Made by a program: the position numbers and the translations under genes. Source: Bacteroidota bacterium (lineage in GTDB: Bacteria > Bacteroidota > Bacteroidia > Chitinophagales > Chitinophagaceae). From it: DNA of 53,552 nt. The stretch is from positions 1 through 53,552 of the forward strand of contig CANGDH010000004.1 of the NCBI GenBank assembly GCA_947452555.1. The letters run 5' to 3'. Of the stretch, positions 1-9,158 are shown in pieces; the stretch's first letter is position 1; the number at the start of each line of letters is the position of its first letter. The notes below the pieces were generated by a model, which had not been told where the DNA came from, did no database searches, and worked only from the letters and a program-made list of their open reading frames with translations.

Positions 1-606
1 GTTACAGAAGACACCCCATTACAAACAGCAGCGTCTCCTTATGGCGCTACCAAGCAAATGGGAGAAACTATTGTAAAAGACACTGCATTTACGTATCCAC
101 TATCCACCATTTTATTAAGATATTTCAATCCCGTTGGTGCGCATCCTTCTATTGCCATAGGAGAATTACCTATTGGTCGTCCACAAAATTTAGTACCTGC
201 TATTACACAAACTGCTATTGGTAAATTACCTATGATGCAGGTGCATGGAAGTGATTACGATACAAGAGACGGAAGTTGTATACGTGATTATATTCATGTT
301 TGCGATATTGCACATGCACATACTTTAGCCATTCAATATTCTATTAAAAACAATCAACCAAAATCCTGCGAAGTTTTTAACTTAGGTACAGGCAATGGTA
401 TCACGGTATTAGAAGCTATCAAAGCATTTGAGAAGGTAAGTGGTGTGAATTTAAATTACGAAATTGGCCCACGTCGTGCTGGAGATATTGTTTCAATATA
501 TGCTAACAATGATAAAGCAGTTAATCAATTAGGCTGGCAATGTAAATATGGATTGGAAGAAATGATGCTTACGGCATGGCAATGGGAACAAAGCTTGTCG
601 AAATAA
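1..606 (+). CDS. galE: UDP-glucose 4-epimerase, C-terminal part (partial)
   Basis: The reading frame is open from base 1 and its start lies upstream of the window; about 201 codons are visible. The enzyme interconverts UDP-glucose and UDP-galactose in the cytoplasm using bound NAD, supplying galactose units for envelope glycans. The first codons include SPYGATK, carrying the YxxxK catalytic pair of the extended SDR family. The GalE hallmarks RYFNPVGAH and RDYIHVCDIAHAH follow in the right order, then the substrate-binding C-terminal half. It ends one base before the convergent prfA stop, with no room for a separate terminator. Family assignment is firm; substrate preference (GlcNAc or Glc) cannot be told from this part. 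Confidence 0.93.
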   Translation, partial: VTEDTPLQTAASPYGATKQMGETIVKDTAFTYPLSTILLRYFNPVGAHPSIAIGELPIGRPQNLVPAITQTAIGKLPMMQVHGSDYDTRDGSCIRDYIHVCDIAHAHTLAIQYSIKNNQPKSCEVFNLGTGNGITVLEAIKAFEKVSGVNLNYEIGPRRAGDIVSIYANNDKAVNQLGWQCKYGLEEMMLTAWQWEQSLSK

Positions 607-607
607 A

Positions 608-1672
608 TTAATTCTGTACCAACATTTTTTCTGCGTTCTCGGCCATTTGTAATGCTTCGATAAATTCTTCAATCTCTCCATTGATCACTGCATCTAAATT
701 ATAAGAAGTTACATTCACTCTATGGTCTGTAACACGCCCCTGTGGCCAGTTATAAGTTCTAATCTTAGCACTTCTGTCTCCAGTGCTTACCAATGTTTTA
801 CGGTGTCTTGAAATTTCATCCTCTTGTTTACGTACTTGCTCTTCAAATAATTTAGTACGCATCATACCCATGGCTTTCTCTCGGTTACCCAGCTGAGAGC
901 GTTCTGTTTGACAAACAATAACAGTACCTGTTGGAATATGCGTTAACTGCACTTTAGTTTCTACTTTGTTTACATTCTGTCCACCCGCTCCACCACTTCG
1001 TGATGTTTCCATTTTTACGTCTGCTGGATTCAATACAAAATCCACTTCCTCCGCTTCTGGCATTACTGCCACGGTTGCAGCCGAAGTGTGCACACGACCT
1101 TGTGTTTCTGTACTTGGAACACGTTGAACTCGATGTACCCCACTTTCAAATTTCATAGTACCATATACGTCCTCACCCGTCACTTCCAATATTACTTCCT
1201 TGTATCCACCAACCGATCCTTCACTTTCTCCAATCAACGCTACTTTCCATCCTTTTCTTTGGCAATACCTTGTATACATGTTCAATAAATCACCCACAAA
1301 CAAACTTGCTTCGTCGCCACCTGTACCTGCTCTTAATTCAATAATTGCATTCTTGTCGTCCTGAGGGTCCTTAGGAATTAATAGTTTAGTCAACTCTTTT
1401 TCTAGCGCATCTTTCTCTTCGTCCAAGGCAGGCATTTCCATTTTAGCCAATTCACGCATATCTGCATCGTCTCCATTTAAAGATTCTTTGGCAAACTTAT
1501 GTTCCGCCAAAACTTTCATATAACGCTCATATGGGATCACAATACGCTCTAATGAACGGTATTCCTTACTGTATTTGCCGAATTCTGATTGATTATTTAT
1601 AATCTCTGGATTGGTCAAAGCCACCCCTACTTGGTCAAATCTTGCTTTTATGGCTTCTAATTTATCTAACAT
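608..1672 (-). CDS. prfA: Peptide chain release factor 1 (RF1)
   Basis: RF1 ends translation at UAA and UAG codons by triggering peptidyl-tRNA hydrolysis in the ribosome. The protein is 354 residues, normal for the family. It has the catalytic GGQ at about 230-232 (in [11 protein letters not shown]) and a tripeptide anticodon PST at about 186-188, matching the RF1 PxT pattern rather than the RF2 SPF. I chose the ATG at 1672 ([12 protein letters not shown]), the usual RF1 N-terminus. The frame stays open to 1714, but a TATTTTTG promoter box at 1690-1697 lies inside that extension, so the longer start is unlikely. It is divergent from the dipeptidase gene. A methylase partner (prmC) is not next to it. 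Confidence 0.97.
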   Translation of the reverse strand: MLDKLEAIKARFDQVGVALTNPEIINNQSEFGKYSKEYRSLERIVIPYERYMKVLAEHKFAKESLNGDDADMRELAKMEMPALDEEKDALEKELTKLLIPKDPQDDKNAIIELRAGTGGDEASLFVGDLLNMYTRYCQRKGWKVALIGESEGSVGGYKEVILEVTGEDVYGTMKFESGVHRVQRVPSTETQGRVHTSAATVAVMPEAEEVDFVLNPADVKMETSRSGGAGGQNVNKVETKVQLTHIPTGTVIVCQTERSQLGNREKAMGMMRTKLFEEQVRKQEDEISRHRKTLVSTGDRSAKIRTYNWPQGRVTDHRVNVTSYNLDAVINGEIEEFIEALQMAENAEKMLVQN

Positions 1673-1689
1673 AGTCGTTTTTCTGTGCG

Positions 1690-1697
1690 CAAAAATA
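1690..1697 (-). promoter_or_regulatory. Promoter -7 box (TATTTTTG) for prfA
   Basis: On the minus strand this reads TATTTTTG, a perfect match to the Bacteroidota -7 consensus TAnnTTTG. It lies 17 bases before the ATG at 1672, giving an expected leader of roughly 13 bases. A TTG lies 24 bases further upstream, slightly far for the -33 element. The position decides the prfA start codon. Confidence 0.5.
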
Positions 1698-1733
1698 GTT
1701 ATTTTAGTTGTCAATTAAAAACAATCCCTTCAT

Positions 1734-2885
1734 ATGAAATACCTGCTAAGCCTTTGCCTTCTTATTTCAGCTAGTTTACAAGCGCAATCCATTCATTATA
1801 AATCAATTCTAGTGGATACGCATAATGACGCGGTGACTGCATGTATTGAGAAGAAAGTGAGTTTGGACCAGGACTTAACAGGCATTAATCATTCCGATTT
1901 AAAAAGGTTCAAACAAGGCGGCGTAGACTATCAATTGTTTTCAATTTGGTGCGATGGAGAGAAGCAAAACCCATATGCTTGGGCTATGAGAGAAATGGAC
2001 ACCATTGACGCAGTGGCAGCGCGCAACCCTGATAAAATGGTAGTTGCTAAGAATTGGGAGGATATTCAAAAAGCATTGAAAGCGGGTAAATTAGTAGCGC
2101 AATATGGTGTTGAAGGTGGTCATATGTTGGAAGGAGATATTAATCGCTTGGATACTTTTTATAAAAGAGGCGTTCGCTACATGACCCTTACTTGGAATAA
2201 TTCACCCACTTGGGCGAGCTCTCATGCAGACGAAAAAGATCCAAAGTATACAGGTCATAAAGGGCTCAATGATTTTGGAAAAGAAATAATTCATCGCATG
2301 AATAAGTTAGGAATTATTGTAGACATTTCACATGTAGGGGAAGCTACTTTTTGGGATGCCATTAATATCACCACCAAACCAGTGATTGCTTCTCATAGTA
2401 ATGCTTTTAGTATTTGTCCTGTGACAAGAAATTTAAAAGACGATCAAATTTTGGCTGTTGGAAAAAATGGCGGCGTGATTTGTTTAAACTTTTTCTCAGG
2501 TTTTGTAGATAGTAATTTTTTAAAAAGAAATAACGAATTTAGAAAATCACACAAAGCAGAATTGGATGCTATGTTAGCAACAGGCATTCAACAAGAATAT
2601 GCACAAGGACAATTGGCAGATAAATATAAAGCAGAGTCGGACGCCATTAAACCAGACCTAGAAGTATTAATGAAACACTTTGATCATATTGTAAAATTAA
2701 TTGGCGTGGACCATATTGGCCTAGGCTCTGATTTTGATGGAATAGATTCCGCACCAAAGCAATTAAAGACGGTATTAGATTATCCAGAATTCACTAAAGC
2801 TTTAATCGCAAGAGGTTATTCTAATAAGGATATTAAAAAAATATTGGGTGGGAATTTCCTAAGAGTATACAGAGCTAATAATTGA
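1734..2885 (+). CDS. Secreted membrane dipeptidase, peptidase family M19
   Basis: This is a zinc dipeptidase of the renal-dipeptidase (M19) family, expected to cleave dipeptides, including some with D-residues, outside the cytoplasm. A signal peptide occupies about residues 1-18 (ends LQAQ). Metal ligands expected for the family are visible: H30 and D32 in VDTHND, E127 in GVEGGHM, H200 in DISHVGE and H221 in ASHSNA. GSDFDGID near the C-terminus holds the substrate-binding aspartate. The length, 383 residues, fits the family. It is a monocistronic-looking gene divergent from prfA. A role in peptidoglycan-peptide or dietary-peptide turnover is inference. Confidence 0.9.
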   Translation: MKYLLSLCLLISASLQAQSIHYKSILVDTHNDAVTACIEKKVSLDQDLTGINHSDLKRFKQGGVDYQLFSIWCDGEKQNPYAWAMREMDTIDAVAARNPDKMVVAKNWEDIQKALKAGKLVAQYGVEGGHMLEGDINRLDTFYKRGVRYMTLTWNNSPTWASSHADEKDPKYTGHKGLNDFGKEIIHRMNKLGIIVDISHVGEATFWDAINITTKPVIASHSNAFSICPVTRNLKDDQILAVGKNGGVICLNFFSGFVDSNFLKRNNEFRKSHKAELDAMLATGIQQEYAQGQLADKYKAESDAIKPDLEVLMKHFDHIVKLIGVDHIGLGSDFDGIDSAPKQLKTVLDYPEFTKALIARGYSNKDIKKILGGNFLRVYRANN

Positions 2886-2971
2886 TTTAATAAACGGCTA
2901 TTTCGAAAGTGGGAGTTGGGGACAAGCACTTTGTGAGTCTAGCTCAATGAATCCTATAAACTAAAATTAAA

Positions 2972-3520
2972 ATGATAAAATATTTTATTGTAAGTATGTT
3001 TTTGGTTTTATTGAACACAACGATTTACGCTCAAGACATTAAACCTAATATTGGATCTTTCAATTTTTACACATATATTTTGGACTCAATTCAGAAATTT
3101 CAAATTAAAAGTGAAAAAAAAACAATTATTAAGTCTAGTTTAAATAATGATGCACTTAAAAATTTACTAACCCATCAAAGCCAAAAAAATAGAAGTGAAT
3201 TTTATAGAAATTTAAAAAACGAATTTGATATCGATTCATTTTCAATAAAAAAAATAGAAAGTAAAAATTCAAAATTAGATACTCGTTTTTTTTCAAATGA
3301 AAAATACTTACTTACTGACACATGTACGAACGAAACTTTGTTGATTTCAAATAGTGGCTACTGCCCTAGTATATCTTTTTCTGATATACTAGTTATTCCT
3401 AATAAAAATATTGCAATAGTAATTCTTGAGTCTAAAAGAGACTATTCCGCAATTTATATTTTCGAAAAAAAGAAAATTAATTGGTATTTCTATGGGGCGT
3501 TTTGCGAGTCATTTTATTAA
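2972..3520 (+). CDS. Secreted hypothetical protein, AT-rich orphan
   Basis: I do not recognise this 182-residue protein. It starts with a clear signal peptide (ends TIYAQ, about residue 21), so it is probably periplasmic or surface-exposed. The body is rich in Lys, Asn, Ser and Ile, with no motif I can name. The second half looks like beta strands. A Cys pair might form disulphides (TDTCTNE and SGYCPS), and another Cys lies near the end. Base use is markedly more AT-rich than the neighbours, with long A runs, which may reflect transfer or weak constraint. Its stop codon overlaps that of the convergent E1 gene by four bases (3517-3520). Confidence 0.65.
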   Translation: MIKYFIVSMFLVLLNTTIYAQDIKPNIGSFNFYTYILDSIQKFQIKSEKKTIIKSSLNNDALKNLLTHQSQKNRSEFYRNLKNEFDIDSFSIKKIESKNSKLDTRFFSNEKYLLTDTCTNETLLISNSGYCPSISFSDILVIPNKNIAIVILESKRDYSAIYIFEKKKINWYFYGAFCESFY

Positions 3521-5529
3521 TAATTAAGCAATTGCTGCATCATTTCTTCCAGCCTAGCACTAGCCATATATTGTTTTTCTAATTCCATATTGAATGGAAT
3601 AGGTGTATCCAAACTTGCGCAACGCATTACTGGGGCGTCTAAATGTTCAAAGCAATATTGTGCAATCCATGCTGCAATTTCGGAGCCAATACCTCCTGTT
3701 AAATTGTCTTCATGCAATACAAGTACTTTACCTGTTTGTTGAACCGCCATGCGAATTGTGTCATAATCCAATGGTGCTAAACTTCTTAAATCCACAATGG
3801 TCAATGACTGCTCCGGATGTTTCAATTGGTATTCGTTCGCCCATAAAACACCCATGCCATAAGTAATAATAGTAGCTTCCGTTCCTTCGCTTACCATAAC
3901 CGCTTTGCCAATAGGCACTTGATAGTATTCATTGGGAACCGCTCCTTCTATTCGACGATACAAGGCTTTATGTTCAAAAAATAAAACCGGATTCGGATCT
4001 AATAAAGCAGCAATTAACAATCCTTTTGCGTCAGCAGGATTAGAAGGATATACCACTTTTAATCCTGGCACATGTGTAAACCAGGCTTCATTAGATTGTG
4101 AGTGAAAAGGACCTGCACCTACACCACCACCTGTTGGCATGCGCACTACCAAATCCGCATTCTGTCCCCAACGGTAATGTAGCTTAGCTAAATTATTAAC
4201 GATCTGATTAAATGCAACTGTTACAAAATCTGCAAATTGCATTTCCATCACCGACTTGATTCCTTCTAAACTTAATCCCAATGCTGTTCCAACTATTGCA
4301 CTCTCGCAAATGGGTGTATTACGAACTCTTTGTTTTCCAAATAATTCAACAAAGCCTTCTGTTACTTTAAATGCGCCGCCATATTCTGCAATGTCCTGAC
4401 CCATAATAACCATTTCTGGATAACGTTCCATGGTTTGTCTTAAAGCATCACTAATTGCTTGAATGAATTTTTTATTGCTAGTTGCACCCGCTTCAATTTG
4501 TTCCTCAATATGTAATAAATTTTCATACGCTACTACGCCTGTTTCAACTGCAGGCGCAAAAACGTCTACTAATTCTCCTTGAACTGTTGGTGTAAAATTT
4601 ACAGGCTCCATAGCTTTCGCCAAATCCGATTCTATCTGTTTCTTAATTTCAGCACGGATACTTTCCACTTCTGTTTCCGTAAGTAGTTTTTCAGCAATTA
4701 AATAAGCTTCATAATTTTTGATAGGATCCTTCTTTCCCCACTCTTCCATTAATGCTGGTGGAACATATTTGGTACCACTTGCTTCCTCATGTCCACGCAT
4801 TCTAAATGTAGTACACTCAATTAAATACGGCTTCTGATTATTAATACAATATTCTCTAACGCCTTTTATAGTTTCATAAACTTCTAAAATATTATTACCG
4901 TCAATACGAACACCTTCCATTCCATATCCTTTTGCACGGTCCACTAAATAATCACATGCATATTGTTCATTCGTTGGTGTACTTAATCCGTATCCATTAT
5001 TTTCAATAATAAAAATGACAGGTAAATTCCATACCGCTGCAACATTCAAGGCTTCATGAAAATCCCCTTCGCTGGTTCCTCCGTCTCCGGTAAATGCAAG
5101 GGTTGCTTTTAATTGTCCACGTTGCTGATACGCTAATGCTACTCCGTCTGCAATGGCCAACTGTGGCCCCAAATGGGAAATCATCCCACAAATATGATGT
5201 GCTTTACTTCCAAAATGGAAGCTACGCTCTCTGGCTTTACTAAAACTATCTCTATCCCCCTGCCATTGTTTAAAGAGTTCTACTAATGACATATCGCGCC
5301 CCGTAAATACTCCTAAATTTCTGTGTAAAGGCATGATCCACTCTGTTGGATCCATTGCCAATGTTGCACCCACAGATATTGCTTCTTGGCCAATGCCACT
5401 AAACCATTTGCTAATTTTTCCTTGACGTAATAATACCAACATTTTTTCTTCAATCATCCTTGGCCAAACCATAGAACGATAAAAATGAATTAGTTGCTCC
5501 TTGTCCAAGCTGCCTCGTTGATATTCCAT
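3517..5529 (-). CDS. 2-oxoacid dehydrogenase E1 component, alpha and beta subunits fused
   Basis: This is a thiamine-diphosphate-dependent E1 decarboxylase of a pyruvate or branched-chain 2-oxoacid dehydrogenase complex, with both subunits in one 670-residue chain. The alpha half (about 1-330) has the ThDP/Mg motif starting GDGG at 148 and ending ENN at 178, with AHHICGMISHLG before it. The beta half (about 350-670) has QDIAEYGGAFKVTEGF, the FADF segment and the transketolase C-terminal domain. No E2 or E3 gene is adjacent. The Bax-inhibitor gene lies six bases upstream on the same strand, suggesting co-transcription. Branched-chain 2-oxoacids are the usual annotation of this fusion; the true substrate cannot be read from sequence. 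Confidence 0.88.
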   Translation of the reverse strand: MEYQRGSLDKEQLIHFYRSMVWPRMIEEKMLVLLRQGKISKWFSGIGQEAISVGATLAMDPTEWIMPLHRNLGVFTGRDMSLVELFKQWQGDRDSFSKARERSFHFGSKAHHICGMISHLGPQLAIADGVALAYQQRGQLKATLAFTGDGGTSEGDFHEALNVAAVWNLPVIFIIENNGYGLSTPTNEQYACDYLVDRAKGYGMEGVRIDGNNILEVYETIKGVREYCINNQKPYLIECTTFRMRGHEEASGTKYVPPALMEEWGKKDPIKNYEAYLIAEKLLTETEVESIRAEIKKQIESDLAKAMEPVNFTPTVQGELVDVFAPAVETGVVAYENLLHIEEQIEAGATSNKKFIQAISDALRQTMERYPEMVIMGQDIAEYGGAFKVTEGFVELFGKQRVRNTPICESAIVGTALGLSLEGIKSVMEMQFADFVTVAFNQIVNNLAKLHYRWGQNADLVVRMPTGGGVGAGPFHSQSNEAWFTHVPGLKVVYPSNPADAKGLLIAALLDPNPVLFFEHKALYRRIEGAVPNEYYQVPIGKAVMVSEGTEATIITYGMGVLWANEYQLKHPEQSLTIVDLRSLAPLDYDTIRMAVQQTGKVLVLHEDNLTGGIGSEIAAWIAQYCFEHLDAPVMRCASLDTPIPFNMELEKQYMASARLEEMMQQLLNY

Positions 5530-5535
5530 TACAAA

Positions 5536-6303
5536 TTAGTCTCTTGAGCTTAGCTTACTCAATAATTTTAAAATTTCTAAATATAACCACACTAAAGTTA
5601 CTAATAAAGCGAATGCACTATACCATTCCATAAATTTAGGAGCTCCCATTTCGGCTGCTCTTTCAATAGAATCAAAATCTAATAATAAATTCATTGCAGC
5701 GATACCTACCACAAACAAACTAATGCCAATACTTAAAAGTGAATTGTCAAAAGCAAATCCCATATTTACTCCAAACATGCCTAGGATCCAAGTGATCAAA
5801 TAAAACAATCCAATACCCATTGTTGCTGACATAATGATAGAACGTAATCTGTTCGTTACACTTATGATTCTGAAATTATATAACAAGAACATAGACAATG
5901 CTACACCCAATGTTAAACCCACTGCTTGTAAAACTAAATTCGGATGCGTCTTGGCAAACATTTGATTAAAGAAGGCACTTATGCCTCCAATAAACAAGCC
6001 CTCTAAAATTCCATAGGCAGGCGCGATGTAGCCAGACCAATTAGGCTTAAACATCATCACCATTGCAAGTACCAATCCTCCGATAGCACCCGCAATCATT
6101 AAAGTAGTTACGGTACTAGTGTTCCCTTCCGCATATAAATTCCAACTGTACATGGCAGAAGCCATTACCATCACCAATAAAAACCCGAATTTATTCATCG
6201 TACCACGAATACTCATCACGCCAAAAGCGCCCGCAGTTTCATGTATACTTTTATCAAAAATTTTCTCCGTTAAGGTTGGATTCCCTGTTTTAAATGCTGA
6301 CAT
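5536..6303 (-). CDS. Bax inhibitor-1 / YccA family integral membrane protein
   Basis: This 255-residue protein is hydrophobic throughout, with about seven membrane segments after a roughly 35-residue cytoplasmic N-terminus. Sequence traits typical of the bacterial BI-1/YccA family include an early GTMNKFGFLL segment, a central glycine-rich helix (YGILEGLFIGGISAFFNQ) and a C-terminal LDFDSIERAAEMGAP stretch followed by the last helix. Bacterial members have been linked to calcium leak and to FtsH regulation; neither role can be confirmed here. It is followed after six bases by the E1 fusion gene and probably shares its transcript. Confidence 0.88.
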   Translation of the reverse strand: MSAFKTGNPTLTEKIFDKSIHETAGAFGVMSIRGTMNKFGFLLVMVMASAMYSWNLYAEGNTSTVTTLMIAGAIGGLVLAMVMMFKPNWSGYIAPAYGILEGLFIGGISAFFNQMFAKTHPNLVLQAVGLTLGVALSMFLLYNFRIISVTNRLRSIIMSATMGIGLFYLITWILGMFGVNMGFAFDNSLLSIGISLFVVGIAAMNLLLDFDSIERAAEMGAPKFMEWYSAFALLVTLVWLYLEILKLLSKLSSRD

Positions 6304-6327
6304 ATAATTATGTTTATTTTTCTATTA

Positions 6328-6335
6328 TAAAAATA
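6328..6335 (-). promoter_or_regulatory. Probable promoter -7 box (TATTTTTA) for the BI-1/E1 unit
   Basis: The minus strand reads TATTTTTA, one base from TAnnTTTG, 24 bases before the start codon. A TTG lies 22 bases further upstream, a plausible -33 element. It would drive the BI-1 and E1 genes together. Confidence 0.35.
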
Positions 6336-6391
6336 CAAAATACTTTAGGTAATTAACCAATTGGCTGCCTTAAAAAAAGGTTAATCCCTGC

Positions 6392-7201
6392 TTATTTCTT
6401 CAAGTTGGGGTAGCTGCTTAGCTTTCTAAAACGAAAATCAGGTCTTTGTTTTAAAAGCGAAATCATCTTATTTAATTTTATGGAGTCTTCAGGAGCTCTA
6501 AACATGACGTCATGCATTAAAATTACTAAATGATTTTTTGTCTTGGTTTTATTATAAAACAATAAGCTATCGGCCAATGAAACTAAATATTCTGGGCTAT
6601 TCACTGGCCTACCTGATTTATTAAAATGCCATTCCAAATCCCAACCTATAACATTAAATCCTGCGCTGTCTAATTTATGAACTAATGGTCGCACTAAACC
6701 ACTTGCTCTTTTTTCAACTTGTGTATTCCAAGCATTATTCCCAGGCAATCGTACTATATTATTTTTAGGCTCCATTATTTTTTTTGCCTTTATAAAGTCT
6801 TCCAATGCCGAATCAGGTTCATGATAGTATTTAATGTAATTGCCGAAAAAAGCATGAGAAAAACTATGGTTTGAAATAGTAAATAATTGATCATTATTTA
6901 CTATCCGCTGATGCAAATTTTTACCATAATTACTTCTTGATTCATGAATTGCAACTTCAAAAAATGTTGCAGATACATTTTGTTGCGTACAAATATCAAT
7001 ACAATTAGAAGTGCCTGGTAAAGGACCATCATCGAAGCTTAAATATATATGTTTCACCAAACTATCAGCTAAGTCTGGTTCTTTTTGTTGGACTACCTTA
7101 ACTGGCGTTAGTTGACCTGCCCAATGAGTAAAAACTCGTTGGGTATTACCTAGAAAAAGAAATAGGACCTGGGTTAAAATGTTAAAAAATAAGCCAATCA
7201 T
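6392..7201 (-). CDS. Polysaccharide deacetylase (NodB-like) family protein, membrane-anchored
   Basis: This is a carbohydrate-esterase-4-type protein of 269 residues. An N-terminal hydrophobic stretch (about 3-18) should anchor or export it. The NodB motif 1 is YLSFDDGP (FDDGP 56-60) with the catalytic base and metal aspartates. Motif 2 is HSFSH (H112, H116), the two zinc histidines. Motif 3 resembles VRLPGNNAW, and ILMHD near the end fits motif 5. The family removes acetyl groups from GlcNAc polymers such as peptidoglycan; the substrate here is unknown. It is divergent from korA. Confidence 0.85.
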   Translation of the reverse strand: MIGLFFNILTQVLFLFLGNTQRVFTHWAGQLTPVKVVQQKEPDLADSLVKHIYLSFDDGPLPGTSNCIDICTQQNVSATFFEVAIHESRSNYGKNLHQRIVNNDQLFTISNHSFSHAFFGNYIKYYHEPDSALEDFIKAKKIMEPKNNIVRLPGNNAWNTQVEKRASGLVRPLVHKLDSAGFNVIGWDLEWHFNKSGRPVNSPEYLVSLADSLLFYNKTKTKNHLVILMHDVMFRAPEDSIKLNKMISLLKQRPDFRFRKLSSYPNLKK

Positions 7202-7263
7202 TATTTTACCTTGAAATTGAAGCTGCTAAGGTAGACAACATATGATAATAATCTTATAAAAAA

Positions 7264-7296
7264 TTGAGGTTTTAGGCAGTGTAAACTGTAACTTTA
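7264..7296 (+). promoter_or_regulatory. Probable korA promoter (TTG-N22-TAACTTTA)
   Basis: TTG at 7264-7266 is followed after 22 bases by TAACTTTA at 7289-7296, one base from the Bacteroidota -7 consensus TAnnTTTG. The predicted transcript begins about 7300, leaving a leader of roughly a dozen bases before the ATG at 7314. Confidence 0.4.
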
Positions 7297-7313
7297 CTTT
7301 CAAATTGAGGCAT

Positions 7314-9158
7314 ATGCAAAAAGACGTTGTATTACAAGATGTTGTTATAAAATTCGCAGGAGACAGTGGTGACGGAATGCAATTAACAGGTCAGCAGTTC
7401 ACAAATAATACTGCATTATTAGGAATTGATTTGGCAACTTTCCCAGACTTCCCAGCAGAAATTCGTGCTCCTATAGGTACCCTTCCAGGAGTGAGTGGTT
7501 TTCAACTTCACTTTAGTTCTGATAGAGTTTATACTCCTGGTGATGTTTGTGATGTACTAGTTGCAATGAATGCAGCTGCCTTAAAAGTGAATTTAAAAAA
7601 TTTAAAAAAAGGGGGGAAAATTATTGCAAATATTGACGGATTTGATACAAAGAATTTACGTCTTGCTGCCTATACTGACGGCGTAAACCCTTTAGAGGAT
7701 GGGAGTTTAGATAGTTATGATTTGACTAAAGTAGACGTAACTAAATTAACTCGTGAAGCTTTAGCTGCTCATACTGACTTAGGAGTTAAAGAAAGAGATC
7801 GTGCTAAAAATATGTTTGTATTAGGATTAATCTATTGGTTATACAATAGAGATTTAGATACTACTATTACTTTCCTAAAAGAGAAATTTGGTAAAAAAGA
7901 AAATATTTTAAAAAGTAATATCGATGTTTTAAAAGCAGGATATTTCTATGGCGAAACCACTGAATTATTTAATACAAGATATAAAGTAGAGAAAGCAACA
8001 ATGGAGCCTGGTACTTATAGAAGTATTATGGGAAACCAAGCTTTATCTATGGGATTAGTAGCCGCTGCCCAAAAGAGTGGTTTGACTTTATTTTTAGGAT
8101 CTTATCCAATTACACCCGCAACTGATATATTACATGAATTGAGCAAGTATAAAAACTTTGGGGTAAAAACTTTCCAAGCAGAAGATGAGATTGCTGGTAT
8201 TGGAGCTGCTATTGGGGCAAGTTATGGTGGAGCAATTGGCTTAACCACTACATCTGGACCAGGTATGGCATTAAAAACAGAAGCAATTGGTCTTGCCACG
8301 ATGTTGGAGATTCCATTGGTTATTGTAAATATACAAAGAGGTGGACCCTCTACAGGCTTACCAACCAAAACAGAGCAAAGTGACTTGATGCAAGCTTATT
8401 ATGGAAGAAACGGCGAAGCACCAATACCTGTTCTTGCAGCAGCTACTCCAAGTGACTGTTTCCATATGGCTTATGAAGCAGTTAGAATTGCTTTACAACA
8501 TATGACTCCTGTTATTTTATTAAGTGACGGCTATATTGCCAATGGTGCTGAACCTTGGAAATTCCCTCAAGCTTCAGACATTCCAGAGATTGAAGTAAAA
8601 TTCAAAACTGAATTAGACGAAGGAGAAGCAAAATACTTACCCTACAAGCGTAATGAAAAATTAGCTAGACCATGGGCTGTTCCTGGAACACCAGGATTAG
8701 AGCATCGTATTGGTGGTTTGGAAAAACAACATGAAACAGGTAATGTGAGTTACGACTCAGAGAACCACGAGTTCATGATTAAAATGAGAGATGCTAAAGT
8801 GGCTAAAATTGCGGACTATATTCCTTTACAAACCATTGACACTGGAGCTGAAAAAGGTAAAGTATTAGTTTTAGGATGGGGTTCAACATATGGTACAATT
8901 AAGAGTGCCGCTATGCAATTACAAAGTCAAGGTAAGCAAGTTAGTCATGCTCATATTAAGTACATGCGCCCTTTCCCTAAAAATCTAGGTGACATTTTGA
9001 AAAACTTTGAAACTGTTTTAATTCCAGAAATTAATAATGGTCAATTAATTAAAATCATCCGCGATCAATATTTTGTAGACGCGAAAGGATATAATAAAAT
9101 TATGGGTGTGCCAATTACTAAACACGAATTGGTGTCTGAGATCGAAAAGTATCTATAA
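7314..9158 (+). CDS. korA: 2-oxoacid:acceptor oxidoreductase, fused gamma/alpha subunit (KorA type)
   Basis: This is the large subunit of a ferredoxin-dependent 2-oxoacid oxidoreductase (2-oxoglutarate or related). The gamma domain comes first (about 1-190, with KFAGDSGDGMQLTGQQF). The alpha domain follows (about 230-610), including YPITPATDILHELSK, the TTSGPGMALKTEAIGL segment and NIQRGGPSTGLPTKTEQSD. These are the standard landmarks of KorA. The ThDP- and cluster-carrying beta subunit (KorB), often the next gene, is absent: nth follows on the opposite strand. I start at ATG 7314 (MQKDVV) rather than a TTG three codons earlier. The 3' end overlaps nth by six bases. A run of seven A and six G bases sits at 7604-7616. 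Confidence 0.88.
   Translation: MQKDVVLQDVVIKFAGDSGDGMQLTGQQFTNNTALLGIDLATFPDFPAEIRAPIGTLPGVSGFQLHFSSDRVYTPGDVCDVLVAMNAAALKVNLKNLKKGGKIIANIDGFDTKNLRLAAYTDGVNPLEDGSLDSYDLTKVDVTKLTREALAAHTDLGVKERDRAKNMFVLGLIYWLYNRDLDTTITFLKEKFGKKENILKSNIDVLKAGYFYGETTELFNTRYKVEKATMEPGTYRSIMGNQALSMGLVAAAQKSGLTLFLGSYPITPATDILHELSKYKNFGVKTFQAEDEIAGIGAAIGASYGGAIGLTTTSGPGMALKTEAIGLATMLEIPLVIVNIQRGGPSTGLPTKTEQSDLMQAYYGRNGEAPIPVLAAATPSDCFHMAYEAVRIALQHMTPVILLSDGYIANGAEPWKFPQASDIPEIEVKFKTELDEGEAKYLPYKRNEKLARPWAVPGTPGLEHRIGGLEKQHETGNVSYDSENHEFMIKMRDAKVAKIADYIPLQTIDTGAEKGKVLVLGWGSTYGTIKSAAMQLQSQGKQVSHAHIKYMRPFPKNLGDILKNFETVLIPEINNGQLIKIIRDQYFVDAKGYNKIMGVPITKHELVSEIEKYL

Noticed and set aside
1088..1288. Plus-strand open frame inside prfA
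   Set aside because: It lies wholly antisense to the conserved RF1 core, has no family match, and its composition is that of reverse-read coding DNA.
7305..7313. TTG start for korA three codons upstream of ATG 7314
   Set aside because: The ATG is closer to the family start, and the sequence before it (TTGAGG) is more likely leader.
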